This document shows, one piece after another, positions 21,971 through 36,490 of a stretch of DNA of 64,000 nt (positions are counted from its first letter, which is position 1; each line of letters starts with the position of its first letter). Source of the DNA: Chromobotia macracanthus (lineage: Eukaryota; Chordata; Actinopteri; Cypriniformes; Botiidae). The DNA is taken from positions 1,136,001-1,200,000 of the forward strand of contig JAZGTH010000063.1 of the NCBI GenBank assembly GCA_036877525.1, given 5' to 3'. The notes under the pieces were generated by a model that was not told the DNA's origin, searched no databases, and saw nothing but the letters and a program-made list of their open reading frames with translations. The translations under genes and the position numbers were made by a program.

Positions 21971-23745
21971 CACAACAAGTGTGTATAACAGAGCAGAGGA
22001 TACAGCTGAACATCTGAAGGTGTCTCTTCATGTCTATTAGCTGAGTCCAGACTGCTGGACAAGAGCACAGAAAGCTGTGAAGAGTCACTTTTCTTGATCT
22101 TGATGGAGTTTTTGTGATTTAGATGTTGGGTTTATCTAAAATAGATTATACAAAAATAAATAATCTAATAATCATTAGTATAAATCTGGTACTTTTTTTT
22201 ATATATGGCCTTGTTTTCTGGTGGACTGATAAGAAAAAAGAAAAATCTGCCCTCACTTCTGGAAGCTGTATAAAGCCAACCAATCAGATTGCAGCTTGCC
22301 TAAAGCTACACATGGTATTTGAGTTTTCAGGTGGTTTTATGAAGCTGGTGTTCAAAATTTAAACTGAAAGAACAGTGTAGCACAATGCATCTGTTTATGG
22401 GAGAAATAGGTTAATAGAGGCATGAGAAATTTGAAATGATTGTTTTTCAAGAAAATAAGAGTGAACCTTTAACTGAGAAAGGAGATGTTGAATGCAGCAG
22501 TGATGAGGGTAGAGCACCACTCCTGTTTCTGTGAAACCAAAAACATCTGACCTGTGGCTGGAGGATTGAGCTTAAGTCACTCACGCTGCTGAGAGTTTCA
22601 TTTGAGGCCCTTTAATTAATGCAGAACATCATCTGGTCAACTGTTCCCCAGGTCAGCATGGCACAGAGCAGGCAGAGAAGCTTCATCTGAGGTTTTTTTT
22701 TTCAAATTGATTCCAGTTTGGTGCAGACAAGGGCTATCTTGTTTTCTAATTGAACCACTTGAACAGTCAAGTGGAAAGCAGGAAGCCTTTTTGAGGAAGG
22801 GTTCATAAAGTAGGACACATTAACAAACAGAAATTATTCAGCTGACATCTGGAGCAAAGCTGTCTGAGGGCCCAGGCTTCTGCTGTTTTCTGAGAGCCTG
22901 GGATTATGCTGTTTAAGGCCTGAGCTGCTTCTGCTGTCTGAGGGCCCGGGCGTCTGCTGTGTGACGGCCCGGGCGTCTGCTATTTCAGGTCCCGGGCTTC
23001 TGCAGTTTGAGGGCCTGCTCTTCTCCTTTTCATCTCAAATCATGCATCTACTCCTCTGGTGACAGTGCTGTCATTGTTTACTGTTTTAAATGTGAAGTAG
23101 CTAACATGTACATTTAAATGTTTTGCTTATAAAGTATGTTTGTGCTAGAGTATCTTTTACATAAATGCCACTTGAGTTGATATTCTCTTATCTAATGCAA
23201 TGAAGTTAGTTAATTTATAAATATGGCTTAATTGTGCAAATACTTTACGGGGCCATTGTGCAAATTGCAAGTGAAAGATTTGTTTACATAATGAGTAGAC
23301 AAAATTATTTTAATTATTCTTAACTTTTGCACTGATTTACAACCAAGATTATACACATAACATGTAGGCTTCAGGAAAGCTCTGTGTATGTTCCCAATGT
23401 AATATCATTTTAACCTCCAAACATAGTGTAGCCACATGCTGGCCAAATGCCTTTCTCCCACACACACTTTATCACGTGCCACTCTGGCTCACTGAGTTCT
23501 TCATGCTGAATGCATAATATATTAAATGAAATAATGTTTCTTGTGGAGATGGTTGTGGTGTGGAATGGATATGTGTTGAATCTCAATGCAGCTTGAATCC
23601 CTGTTTCAATTGGGGGTAAATGAGTGTATGTGTGATATGGGGAAAGGACTTAGCATATCGCCTCAGGCTAGTCTGTAACGTCCAGGGATGTACGAGTAGA
23701 CCATACCCCCCCTTTCCTATGCTCCCACCAGACACCCGCAGACCG
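21971..23745. other. Gene-free stretch
   Basis: Apart from the 23-bp minisatellite, nothing is recognised; AT-rich sequence with no splice-framed open frame. Confidence 0.4.
22858..23025 (+). repeat. 23-bp GC-rich minisatellite
   Basis: The clearest copies run from about 22931 to 23022 and are 23 bp each: CTGCTGTCTGAGGGCCCGGGCGT, then copies with the same frame CTGCTGTGTGACGGCCC..., CTGCTATTTCAGGTCCC... and CTGCAGTTTGAGGGCCT.... Earlier copies from 22858 are more diverged in sequence and length. The core holds overlapping GGGCCC and CCCGGG palindromes. It is a local GC island in AT-rich DNA, non-coding as far as I can see. Confidence 0.75.
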
Positions 23746-23749
23746 CCAG

Positions 23750-24035
23750 ACAAGGACCCAGCAGTCATTAGCGAAGTTAAGATTCATTGGCGCTAATTGA
23801 TGACTATTCCCTCTCACGTCCTGCATCCATGCCAGCAGCCTGCTGCCCACCCTCACCCCTTCTGTCCATAGAGCCTGAAGACTACAGCTTCAGTGTAATT
23901 GGTCCTACTTCACCCCCTGCCATTAAAGATTTAGAGGGAAGGCGTCTTGTAGAATGTAGAATTCAGTGGAGAGACTCTCAGGAGAAAACTCCCTCCCTGT
24001 GCAGAAGAGGAGCTGATGGGTGACTGATTCAGGTG
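23750..24035. promoter_or_regulatory. Candidate conserved non-coding element
   Basis: The block has CATTAGCGAAG, GGCGCTAATTGATGAC, GTGTAATTGGTCC and CCATTAAAGATTTAGAGG in unique sequence. A 78-codon plus-strand frame (23787-24023) crosses it and is followed by CAG|GTGAGA at about 24033, which is a fair splice donor. The product has no recognisable domain, so an exon is possible but less likely than an enhancer. Confidence 0.35.
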
Positions 24036-24059
24036 AGAATTAGTTGGTGAGGGTGGCAC

Positions 24060-24200
24060 CTGATCTTTATGTTCACAGGTCACTCAGCATCTGAGGGGTG
24101 GTGAGGGAAGGTTGCTCGTTCGAACCCTGCAATGATTGCCATATGACGTATTACCATTGTACGTTTGTGTAAAGTTGTTTAATAAGTAATATTTCATGCT
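24060..24200 (+). mobile_element. Possible decayed tRNA-derived SINE
   Basis: GTTCGAACCC at about 24119-24128 is a good tRNA B box (T-loop) sequence. It is followed after about 45 bp by GTGTAAAGTTGTTTAATAAG, which resembles a worn version of the TGTAAAGTCGCTTTGGATAAAAG tail of fish SINEs. No A box is clear. Weak call. Confidence 0.3.
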
Positions 24201-24889
24201 TCAGAGCCTAAAATGGGTAATACAGTCAATTATATCCAGCAAATTCATTATCACAGTCTTAGACAGAAATGGCCCAATCATTTTATTGATTATACTTCAT
24301 ATCTTCCCTTTGATTTTAAACTTTTTGCCCCTTATAGTTATTGATTCATCAGATATTTTGACCAGTTGCAACCAAATATAATTTATTGGCCACTGACATT
24401 CAAGTACATTTTACACTTCTGTGTTATGTTATGCTTTAAAACTCTTTAACAAACTTCAGATGTTAAATCTCTTTAACATCTAGGATGCAAATGACCTTTA
24501 GATATTTAACAGATTGTGACTGTGCACATGAATATTAAAGACTGTTGTAAGAGAGTATTATGAAACCTGTTGGCAAAATAGTCACCACATGGAGATAATT
24601 GTTTGTTGGAAGTCCTAGATATCACCTTGACAACGTCAGTGAACACAGAAACAAACATACACTTCAAAAACAGTTTGGTATGTGTTCTCTGTCTGCTAGA
24701 AGCTCCATACATTATCAGGCTGATCGGCTGTGTTTGTGTGTGTTATTGGTGTGACCCACTCGTTGGACCTGTGTGATCTGGAGACAGGGTGAGGAATGTG
24801 AGAAGCATCTTAGGAAACATGAGCTGTTCTTTTCCCACAAGCATAAAAAACAGATGCCAGGCCTGTGGAATCCTGGTGACGCAACGCTG

Positions 24890-24928
<39 letters not shown>

Positions 24929-26625
24929 AAAAAGAAAGAAAAAGAAAAAAGCAAAAAGAAAAAGAAATGAAAGAACCAAAGAAAAAGAATATTAGAGAAG
25001 AAGGAATTAAGAAACGGTAGAACCAATGAATGAAAAACAAAGAAAAGAAAGGAGGAGACTGGAGGAAAATGTAAAACTGGCCTGAGCAGAGGAAAGTAAA
25101 GAGTAGGAGAGGCAGCTGAAAGTTCATTGGGTCTCTGTGGGGACGGGCTTCTGGCCTCTGCTGTTTCATTTTTCTGTAGGAACATCTGTGAAGGAAGGCC
25201 ATTAATTGTTTGTTGGCTAAGTGATCATTACAAAAGCAGATGCAGTCTTAATGCCTTTTTTAAGATGTGAGAATAAAGACAGGAGAGAGAGGGAGAGCGA
25301 GAGAGCATATGCTCCCTTAGGCCTGGATTAAAGGCGTACATTCAACATTTTCTTCGCCATCCTAATTTCTGAAACATTCGGATCCTCCCAACACAAAAAC
25401 AGCACATAGCAATGTCTGCTCTATCTCAGAGCCTTTCCTCTTCTCCACCTGCTCCAGTTCTCAGTGTCTCTCTAATTGCTGTTATATTCATCAGAGCTTT
25501 TGGTATTTATAGGGTCTGTTTTGATCATAGTAATAATGTCACTCTGGAATTCCCATGCTTGGGAGGAGAAGAAAGAAAGAGAGAGAGGAGGGAGGGCTGG
25601 AGTCGCTCAGACATCAGCTGCAGAAGGGCCCACAGGCCACAGCTCCAGGCTCTGCTGCTCGGCTTTAAGTGACCTGGATCCCATGTGGATTGGACTTGGC
25701 TGGGCTACATGTAGAGCGAGTTTCCGACGGAGCTAAATGGATCTGCGCCGAGCTGAGTTAGATCTAGCCTGCTGGGGATGAAGGTCTATTTTAATGTCCC
25801 TGGGACAGAGAACTTGGGTTATCATTCTGTTTTATTCATGTTCCTCTCTTTCTTAATTTTTCATTTAAATATTCACTCTTTTTTTTTGTTCCACAAATCT
25901 TTTTCATGGCTGTCTCTGCTTCAGCCCAAGCCGTGTTGAAAAAAAAAACCAGAGCTGTTCAGTTCTGTTCATGAAGAACCATGTCCTGCAGAGTTTATTT
26001 CCAGCTCTGCTCTTACACACCTGTCTGCTCTTACACACCTATCTGTCATCTTCGTGTAATTTTATAGACCTTGATTAGCTGGTTCAATTTTTTTCTTTAA
26101 TTAGGGTTGAAGCTAAACTCTGTAAGACGTGACCTGCAGGAACGGAATTGGTATAACTGGTCTTAAATGACCGGCCAAACTGATGGCTACACTCGTCAAA
26201 CTGGTAGCTGCAAAAATAACCAGCTTAATTATTGTGCCAGTATTAACCATCCAAATTGAATTCAAGGTATATTCTGAGCTAAATTTAGCTCTGTAAATAA
26301 ATAATCAATGGTTTGCATTCTCAACTATACATACAACAGTTTCCCATAGACATCTGTTATAAGTTCATTTTCATACAAATAATTCAAATATTTTTATAGT
26401 TTGTTTTTACATACTGAAGTCGAAATAATTTTCTGTAGTAATCAACAGCATGTCACAGATGATGGAATTTAGCAGGATTCATCTGCTCATCAGTCATTTC
26501 TTCATTACTCTAAATTAATCTTAATCTATAATTGATATATTATAGCTCTTGGTATTCACATTTCTCTCTCTTCCTGTCGCTGCCTTTTTCACTCCTCTGC
26601 ACAGCTTCCAGTCTTTGGGTGTATA
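24201..26625. other. Gene-free stretch
   Basis: Outside the purine tract no gene is recognised. A TAAT-poor but unique block near 25.3-25.8 kb has no distinguishing mark. At 26150-26235 a run of CTGGT/ACCAGC words resembles a degenerate ACCAGC-type fish repeat. Confidence 0.4.
24893..24951 (+). repeat. Uninterrupted purine tract (GA then AAAG)
   Basis: 59 bp of pure A/G: about fifteen GA units, then AAAAG/AAAG units. It continues, with rare interruptions, to about 25070. Such homopurine mirror tracts can form triplex (H-DNA). Open frames of 130 and 156 codons on the minus strand (24715-25202) and shorter ones on the plus strand are consequences of this composition. Confidence 0.85.
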
Positions 26626-26629
26626 TTTA

Positions 26630-26840
26630 CCACCCTTGTGTGAGGCTGGGCGAGCGGGCCAGGGGAATGGAAAGGAAAACAATCATGCCCTCTCTCCTGG
26701 CCCTTCGTAGCAGGCTGAGATATAAATATCTTTGGGTGGCGCGCCAGTCTCAGCGCCCATGGCATGGGAATCTCGTCTCCTTCAGCCCACCTCTGGGCTA
26801 CTTGACCGGCCTGGGAACCCTTTAGCCAGGCCAGCGAGGT
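26630..26840. promoter_or_regulatory. Candidate conserved non-coding element
   Basis: Unique GC-balanced block with GGAAAACAATCATGCC (SOX-like ACAAT), GAGATATAAATATCTTTGGG and GGTGGCGCGCCAG. It stands out from AT-rich flanks and contains no simple repeat. Confidence 0.33.
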
Positions 26841-29385
<2,545 letters not shown>

Positions 29386-29389
29386 GTCT

Positions 29390-29640
29390 CTCTTAATGAG
29401 TTCAGTGTTGTGAAAAGCTAATTCGTAAGCAAGCGCTCAGTCTTTGACACAGAGCGTGGAAATGCGAGCCGTGATGGTCCTGTTATGAAGGAATACGGCA
29501 TCTTTACAAGATTTCCCTTCTCCATGAACTCTGCGCGGTCGTGAGGAAACTTTGCATTCTTAAATAACTCTGGCGTTCTAATCTTAATGAGTCTGAACAG
29601 TAAATCTCTCATCTGCACAGAACAGGATTAGAGAGGCAGA
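29390..29640. promoter_or_regulatory. Candidate conserved non-coding element
   Basis: The block has CTTAATGAGTTCAG, AAGCTAATTCGTAAGC, TTCTTAAATAAC and TCTTAATGAGTCTG, with CpG (AGCGTGG, GCGAGCCG, GCGCGGTCG) higher than in the flanks. The word TTAATGAG(T) occurs twice. Regulatory role inferred. Confidence 0.35.
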
Positions 29641-30499
29641 GGGGAAAACAGTGCTGTTCCACTTTGATGAATTGTGTTTAGTAAATCCCTGCATATGAGG
29701 TTCCTTTAACTAACAAAGAGCTGGAGAAGCATGGATGTGTTTAGACAACATAACTTATCAGGGAGAAACAGAACATGCATTTAGGGGAAAGTACAAAAGA
29801 AAAGCAGATTCGTCACTTCTGCAAATGATAAAAGTGGTTAACTCTTTTACTCAATCCACTTAGCTAGTTTTGGTTAAAAAAAATCAACACAAAGTAGCTT
29901 TGCACAAATTAAAGACATTGTGTTTCTCTCAGCCTTATCATCCTTGTGTTTATTTATTTTTACATGAAGCAGCAGGCCTTTGTTAACAGTAAGTAAATAA
30001 ATTGATCATTTCCTGCCTCTTAGCGCAGATGCTATAAACAGCTGTCATCATTTTCAATGAGTTAATGAACAGGCAAAAGCTTTGCTGAAATTTGTAAAGT
30101 TCACCTTCACTTTGTGTGGCTTTACTCGCACTGGAAACTTTCCCAAGACTGAGCTTCAGACTGTAGTGTAAATTCATCTGGTTTATTGTTTATTTGAATT
30201 TGCAATATTTTGTAATATAATGTGATGATGTGATGATGTTGATTTCTCAGAAATTCATTTTTGTCTGGACTTAAATTTGTGTGTTGCTATAGCCATAACA
30301 TTGTCCACAAACAATGAGGCTGTATTTATTATTCTTATTGTAAAAAGTCACACCAGTTAAGGTTCAAAATGTAGTTAATGAGTCAACAGATCTGTATATG
30401 TGAGTGTGTCAGATGAATGTTTTCGTGCACTTGACCCCTGTTGGTGTGGGAATTTGATGTGACGAGCTTCAAACTGTCTGAGTTTGTACATCTGGTCTC

Positions 30500-30760
30500 C
30501 AGGAGTATTTACTTGAATGGCAGATAACATCTGGGCGGTCTGTAGCTATCACAGGATACATGGTCTCCTTTATTCTCTTCTCCTCAACTGTTCCTGCTCT
30601 CTTCGTGAATGTATCCCTCCATTATTGATTTCTCATTAACCCCTTCCGAGCTGGGAGGGTCTGGGTGGCAAACACCCATTTCATTGATTAGTCATGCATC
30701 ACTCATGTTAAATTCTCATTCTGAGAGCTGGTGTGGCTCTCACAACTTGTTTAGTGTGTG
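30500..30760. promoter_or_regulatory. Candidate conserved non-coding element
   Basis: Unique block with CATTATTGATTTCTCATTAACCCC and TTCATTGATTAGTCATGCATC, i.e. paired ATTGAT and TTA cores of PBX/homeodomain style. No simple repeat inside. Confidence 0.35.
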
Positions 30761-30962
30761 ACTTTCTCATGGGTCTGTGGTTTGTTGGTCTCTTTATTTC
30801 ATCTGGTTTTGAGACTGACTCTTTTCTTCTTGTTTTATTTTTGTTAGCTACTTTTTAAGCTTGAAGCAAATCTTAAATTTGAGTTAAATTGAGAGTATAG
30901 AGCAGACAGAAAACTATAGAGAGGACAAAGGGGAGAAACAGGAACAGAGTACAACACAGGCT

Positions 30963-31032
30963 GGATTCAGACCTGCATCTCCTGCATGAATGTCACCGCT
31001 CAACATGTCTGCAGCATGTTAACCACTAGGGT
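30963..31032 (-). pseudogene. tRNA-like fragment (SINE head or tRNA pseudogene)
   Basis: On the minus strand a tRNA-sized segment of about 70 bp begins with CCCTAGTGGTTAACATGC, resembling a D-arm and A box (TAGTGGTTAGCA type), and ends with GGTCTGAATCC, a scrambled B box (GGTTCGAATCC). The T-stem GCAGG/CCAGC still pairs at four of five positions. No credible anticodon stem is visible, so it is not a functional tRNA. Confidence 0.4.
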
Positions 31033-32389
31033 TTATTTTTATGGACGTTCCTGTTTTTGTTTTCCTCCTCTCACATCTGCTCTGCGTTGTTCTTGTGTTG
31101 TTTGGCACTGTGTGTTTTTCTGGTGCATGTTGTGCTTGCGTTCTCATTGATTTCTTTCTGCTTTCTCTCCACCCAGCCTGCTGTTTCTGACGAGTGCTTG
31201 CTAATGCTCAAGTAGCATACTGCCTCCGGGTCACACATGCAGACAAGCATCAGAACTGAAGGCTTTTCCATTTGAATTTCTTGACAGCATCCAATGGGCT
31301 TTAGTGATTCACTGACAGCCATCTTGGAGAGGTGCTACATGGGCCTTAACATGAGCAAAGATTGAAATGTGTTGCACAGAAGAGTCTTGCGTACAGACTC
31401 TTGTTCTGTAAGTGGTTTTAAATCTATCTACACTCCCACATCATTTATGATGAACAGAGGCATGATGTATGTAGAATGAAGCATTTCTGTTTTCATTCAT
31501 GTACACTGAGATTTAAAATTCAGACACTGTTTTTTATTTTCATTTAGCATTGGAAATAAAGCTTTTTGTAAAATGAAGGTAAATATTTATAATTTGCATT
31601 TCTAGGTCGCTAATCAAATGTAAGTACATATGTGACCTTGGTCAAAAGATTAAACATACTCACTTCTATTACATATAGCCCACACAAAAATTATGTTTTG
31701 GAAATTCTTTCGACTTTTCACATATCAAAACCTGAAAACTGGATTAAAGCTTTTCACTAGTGGATTTTTTGAACCTCACTGTGAGAAAAAAATATGCGTG
31801 AAAGCAGCATTTTCATGTGTTTGGGTTCAGACACAGTGGAGTGTGTGTTTTGCATGTGTATTTGTTCCTGCTTGCAGTATTTGCGTGACAGTGTGACAGA
31901 ACAAGTGTGTTCGTGTTTTTCTGTTTGTCTGGGAAGCGTACGAGCAGGGAAATGTAAGACGTAGAGAGACGGAGAGTTTTACTGTGGCACGCCATTTCTG
32001 TACCCATCCTTCTGTACCAAAGCGTCCAGAGGTAGGAGCTTCACAGCTGTGTGTAGTCTAAGTGAACAAGAAAGTAATGCAGTCAACGTCGTAATGTAGC
32101 AAATGTTTGTGACGTGTTTTCATTCCACTTTGGCCCACTTCAGTGGCACCAGTGCATTGAAATTACTTTTCTTGTCTGAAAAAGAATGGCTGAAACACCT
32201 TTGTATTCTTTGATAAACGCTGTAAAACATGCACAGAATAAGCAGGGCAAAGCAGCAAGGTTTAAGGGCATAACCGCTGTGCAAATTTACCATGGAAAGT
32301 TCTGCCACCCCTCCTGTGCTAAAGTGAGAGAGGGGTGTGATGGGTCTGACTGTTATCTGTAGATGCAGGCTAGAGCAGCGGAGATTGTC

Positions 32390-32550
32390 TTTGTGTTTGT
32401 TATCGCTCTACGGGGGCTCAGCTCAGAATGAACAATAGCGGTTTAATCCCAACTCTGATGCCAGATTAATATTCAAACCCACCAAAATATTAATTCCAGC
32501 CAAAAGCAGCGCGTGCAAAATAATGTCAAAACACTCAAACGAATAAAGAC
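32390..32550. promoter_or_regulatory. Candidate conserved non-coding element
   Basis: GAACAATAGCGGTTTAATCCC (SOX-like plus TAATCC), CCAGATTAATATTC and AATATTAATTCCAGCC lie in unique sequence. TAATCC is a bicoid/OTX-type core. Confidence 0.35.
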
Positions 32551-33424
32551 AACAACACAAAACGAGAACACACAAAAAAGTCTCAAGCTTTTAACCACGC
32601 TGTCCACACACACATCTTTGCATAGAATTCTGCGCTAATCTTTATAATAATTTAGTTTTCTAAGAAGACTATTGGAGGTGTTCTGTGTTGATTGTCTTCA
32701 CTTAGCCAGGGCTTTTATTTGAGGATTTGAATATTTACTATTTGAAATAATGGCTCTTTTAAAAATAAACCTGCTTTATGCTCTGTAATCCAAAAGATTC
32801 AAAATTGCCTCCCAACTTCAGAGACAGTCCAAGAGTTTGTTGGCCATTAATATGATTTGACGTAGAACTGTTGTAGCCACAGGAAGTGTCCTTTATGAGA
32901 TCTTTCTGTTTCCTCTCAGAGCGATGGCCCCGAGTATCAGTGACATCTAGCAGCTAGCATTGTGGATGGAAGTGTATCTTTCCCTGCTAGTGGCTGTTTC
33001 GCAGGGTGATGTGGACGCGGCAGATCCGAGGCTTTTCTGTTGGTGAGAAGTTGGCAGGGAGGTGATTTTTATGGGTTGCAATGTGTCAGAAAGGTCTTGG
33101 AGGTTTTCTATAGTGTCTGACATGTTAAAATAGACCCAGGCCAGGAGCCCTAGAGAAGGTGACAGGTGAAGAGCTTCAGTCACCGTCATGGTTTGATGAA
33201 CAGAATGATGAATTGCCTCTTGCAGTTTTGGCATGGGCATGAGAGCTGGAATGGGCCATTGAAGCAGAGTGACAGGTGCAGAGCTCCAGAGGAGAACAGG
33301 TCCAAAGCGTGTGGTGGGGACAGCGTGGTCTGAATTTCATGGCTTGAGATGTTAATGAAGTGTCTGAGGTCTTCTGCACCTTTGGTGTTGGTGTAATCCT
33401 TTGTCAGTTAAAGCTGTGGTTTGG

Positions 33425-33448
33425 ACACACACACACACACACACACAT
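33425..33448 (+). repeat. CA microsatellite
   Basis: About twelve CA units. Confidence 0.9.
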
Positions 33449-33449
33449 A

Positions 33450-36315
33450 CGCATGTGTCTCCTGGTCACTAATCCAGCAGCAGCAGAGATGGGCTTGGTT
33501 TTCTGTCTGACAGTGAGATCTTTGGCACCATGATAAGCTCTAAATTGATCTGGGCTAGTTAGATTAATCTTTCACACGTGCTACTAAATATGAAAGGTCA
33601 TCTCATTTTAATCCTTAAATCTCCCCCACACAGACACACAAACTTCTGTCTCACTGACATCTTTGGGGGAAAATACATAAAAGCATTTATGTTTTAGATG
33701 TTGCCAATATTTTGATGCTGTCTGTTTTTAAATCTATCCAGGCATTTTGTAAATACACTTAACATGCAAACAACTGTGACAAGCACTTTATATACAATGC
33801 CGACAAGCTCGTCCAGAAACCCAGTTGAGTATCTCTCTCTTTATTGTAAAGTAAAGAGGTGCTTTGTGATTCATGTAAACTATGTGCAGGAAACTGTAAA
33901 TATCAAGCCAAACAGTCTACAGTGTACATCTTTCTCTCTGCAGTCTCAAATATCACACAAGTCTGATGGGATCCCATCGCTCATATCTCTATAAACTGAG
34001 GTTGATGTCATCCACTGATATGTGACATGTCCTTTAAAGGGAAAATCAAGAGGGATCCGTCCAATTTAACTGTGTTCAATTTTTCTTCTGGGGCTGATTT
34101 TAGGCCTGTTTTGCTTTTTGTTGCTCTAGTTGATTTGTTTCATAACTAATGTAAATTTAGACACAGCAAAAACAAAAGCTAGCCAGATTTTAATGGAAGT
34201 TGAGACAAATTGAGGTCAAAACTTCATTTTGATGCAGTATCTGAGACCCTCTTGTATTCCTGTAGTCCACTGGGATTCATGTCTAAAACTGGGTTTATTG
34301 TTTCAAAATAAAGGCTTTGTTAATTTGTTATTTTAAAAACCTGTTTTCACGTCTGAAACTGTGTCTTTTGTCTACACATGCAAGAATATTTATTCAGACA
34401 CTAAGAGAGTGTTATTGTTTACTTCGAAACCCCCTACGCTTTTCCAATGGTACAGTTTTCTGCCAAAATCCAACCAACACGCATCAATTTGAACAAAGAT
34501 CGCTGTATTCTGTTGCCTTAATTAGAAGAAAATTGTAAACAGACGCATGCCTTTCTTAACGGATTATCCATACTTTATGACAGAGCGTTTGAAGTCAGGC
34601 AGCTTTCTAAATCAGCGTTGCTCAAGTGGGTCTCTTATAGGACATTGTTGTCTTCAATTATTTTCCCGTTATGTATGTGTCTGTATGAAGCCATGGCATC
34701 ATCTATTATTTAGAGGTGCAATCGTTTCTGTTTATCTGTATGCATCACTTTTTTGATTAAACAGAACAAAGCGTAATAAAGCAAGAAGGTTTGAAATGTC
34801 TGCTCGTCTCTCTCCTGCTCCACGGGTTCTCTGGCTTTATTGTCATTTAATGCGAGCAGCGCTGAGTGCAAAGCAGGCTGGAGATCTAAAGAGCAGCTGG
34901 CACTATGCTGCGCTAACACACTGGGAAACAGGTCTTACACAAGTCTGGTTACACAGATACATTTATACCCCAAACTTTCATTCACACTATCATGTGCAAG
35001 CTCTCACCTGCAAATTATTGAACCTGGGTGTACATAGAAGCTGACAGATACTTATAATTGCATTAGTATTATTTTTCCTCTAATTAAATTGGACCCTGAA
35101 AGTCCGTATTTATAAGTTTAATACTAACCTTACTGTAAGTTAGCCTTTTAATTTTAAAATGTAAGTTGGATTCTTTAGGTAAAGTCTATTTTCAAACACT
35201 CTCCAGTTCTCTGATCTTAGTCACAAACACATTTGCTATTAACTTTCCATTGGGGATGTTTCTAGAGGGAGATTATTGTGGCTTTAACACAAATGACTGT
35301 TGATCAATATGTGATGTGACGCAGTCAGCCAAGATCATTGCCCTGCTGTATGGTGACCTGTTTGGGTTCAGTCACCTCCGTCTGATAAATTCAGGGTCTT
35401 GACCTCTGCTGACCCAGGCGGTGCAGGACTGAGTGATCAGAGAGAGTCGAGTCTGCTGTCTGGACATCAGGCTGTTTTTATAATGAAGTGTTAAGTATTG
35501 CCTTTCTGTCAGTCAGTAATTAAGGGAAGAGATATGAAGCCTCAGATAGGTGTTGAATGGACAAGCGGCCCATTGGCTGTAGAATGAACAGGCAGTGAAG
35601 CAGTGAAGTGACGTAAACTATTACGATATGCACTGCTAATGACTGCCTGGAAGATGGATTAGACAGCTGCGTCAGACTGCTGCGCACAAACACGCATAGA
35701 GCTGTAAAAATGCATGGCTGCACTTTTAAAAAAAGGTTTAAATACATAAATCAATTGAAATAAATTTTGATGTTTTAAAATATTTCTATAGTTGTTTAAT
35801 GGCTGCACGTATTTGTATAAAATACATACAAAAGTTGTATAAAATGTATTTTTTGTATAAAATATTTTAAAAATTAATTCCTGTCTATAATTAATAATGT
35901 TACCTTTTATTTTTATCAAATTATTTTCTACTTCTAATAAACTTGTTGAATTATTATACATATTGTATATGAAGCCGGTTAATAATAGTGTAAAAAATAG
36001 TTTTTTAAATTTTTTTGTCAGTTAGATGCTGAAGTAATGTTGTGCAGTGTGTGAGTGTGTTTAACATGCACAAAAGAGTATTGTACGTTTTTCTTTTGTG
36101 TTGTATTCTGAGAGCAGATGAGGTCATGCAGTACACGGGTGTATACTCACACACTCAGGCTTTTCCCACTGCAGGTGACTTCTGGGAATTCTGGGAATCG
36201 CAGTCATCCATGCAGCCAGCTGCCACCACCCAAGACCTTACACATTCCTCCATCCACTAACTATACAGTTGTCAGTGATTTGGTTAAGTGGAATTGACTT
36301 TTATCTTCACCGTGC
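33450..36315. other. Gene-free stretch
   Basis: Nothing recognised. AT-rich sequence, particularly at 35.7-36.0 kb. Confidence 0.4.
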
Positions 36316-36319
36316 TGTA

Positions 36320-36490
36320 GGGCGGTGATACGCGTTCCCCTGTCGCTCTGAGCCTGTGTCACATCCAGCACGTTGTTATTGGCAGCTGAAGAGATGCTGA
36401 TCAATAGCTCAGGTCAGGGACAGCCCGCGGCCCTGCTGCCTGCAGGCTGCTTATTGATTCAGATCCGTTTGGCTCCGCCCAGCGTAAGGC
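36320..36490. promoter_or_regulatory. Candidate conserved non-coding element
   Basis: GTTATTGGCAGC, GATGCTGATCAATAGC and GCTTATTGATTCAGATCC (ATTGAT PBX/ONECUT-like cores) sit with CCCGCGGCCC and GGCTCCGCCC (GC-box-like) in unique sequence. Confidence 0.35.

Larger units (their letters stand above)
29641..33420. other. Gene-free stretch around smaller elements
   Basis: Between the listed elements no gene is recognised. Open frames on the minus strand at 32.9-33.4 kb (97 and 67 codons) lack splice sites and domains. Confidence 0.4.

Noticed and set aside
24715..25202. 130- and 156-codon minus-strand frames
   Set aside because: Phe/Leu/Ser-rich readings of the purine tract; no domain or splice structure.
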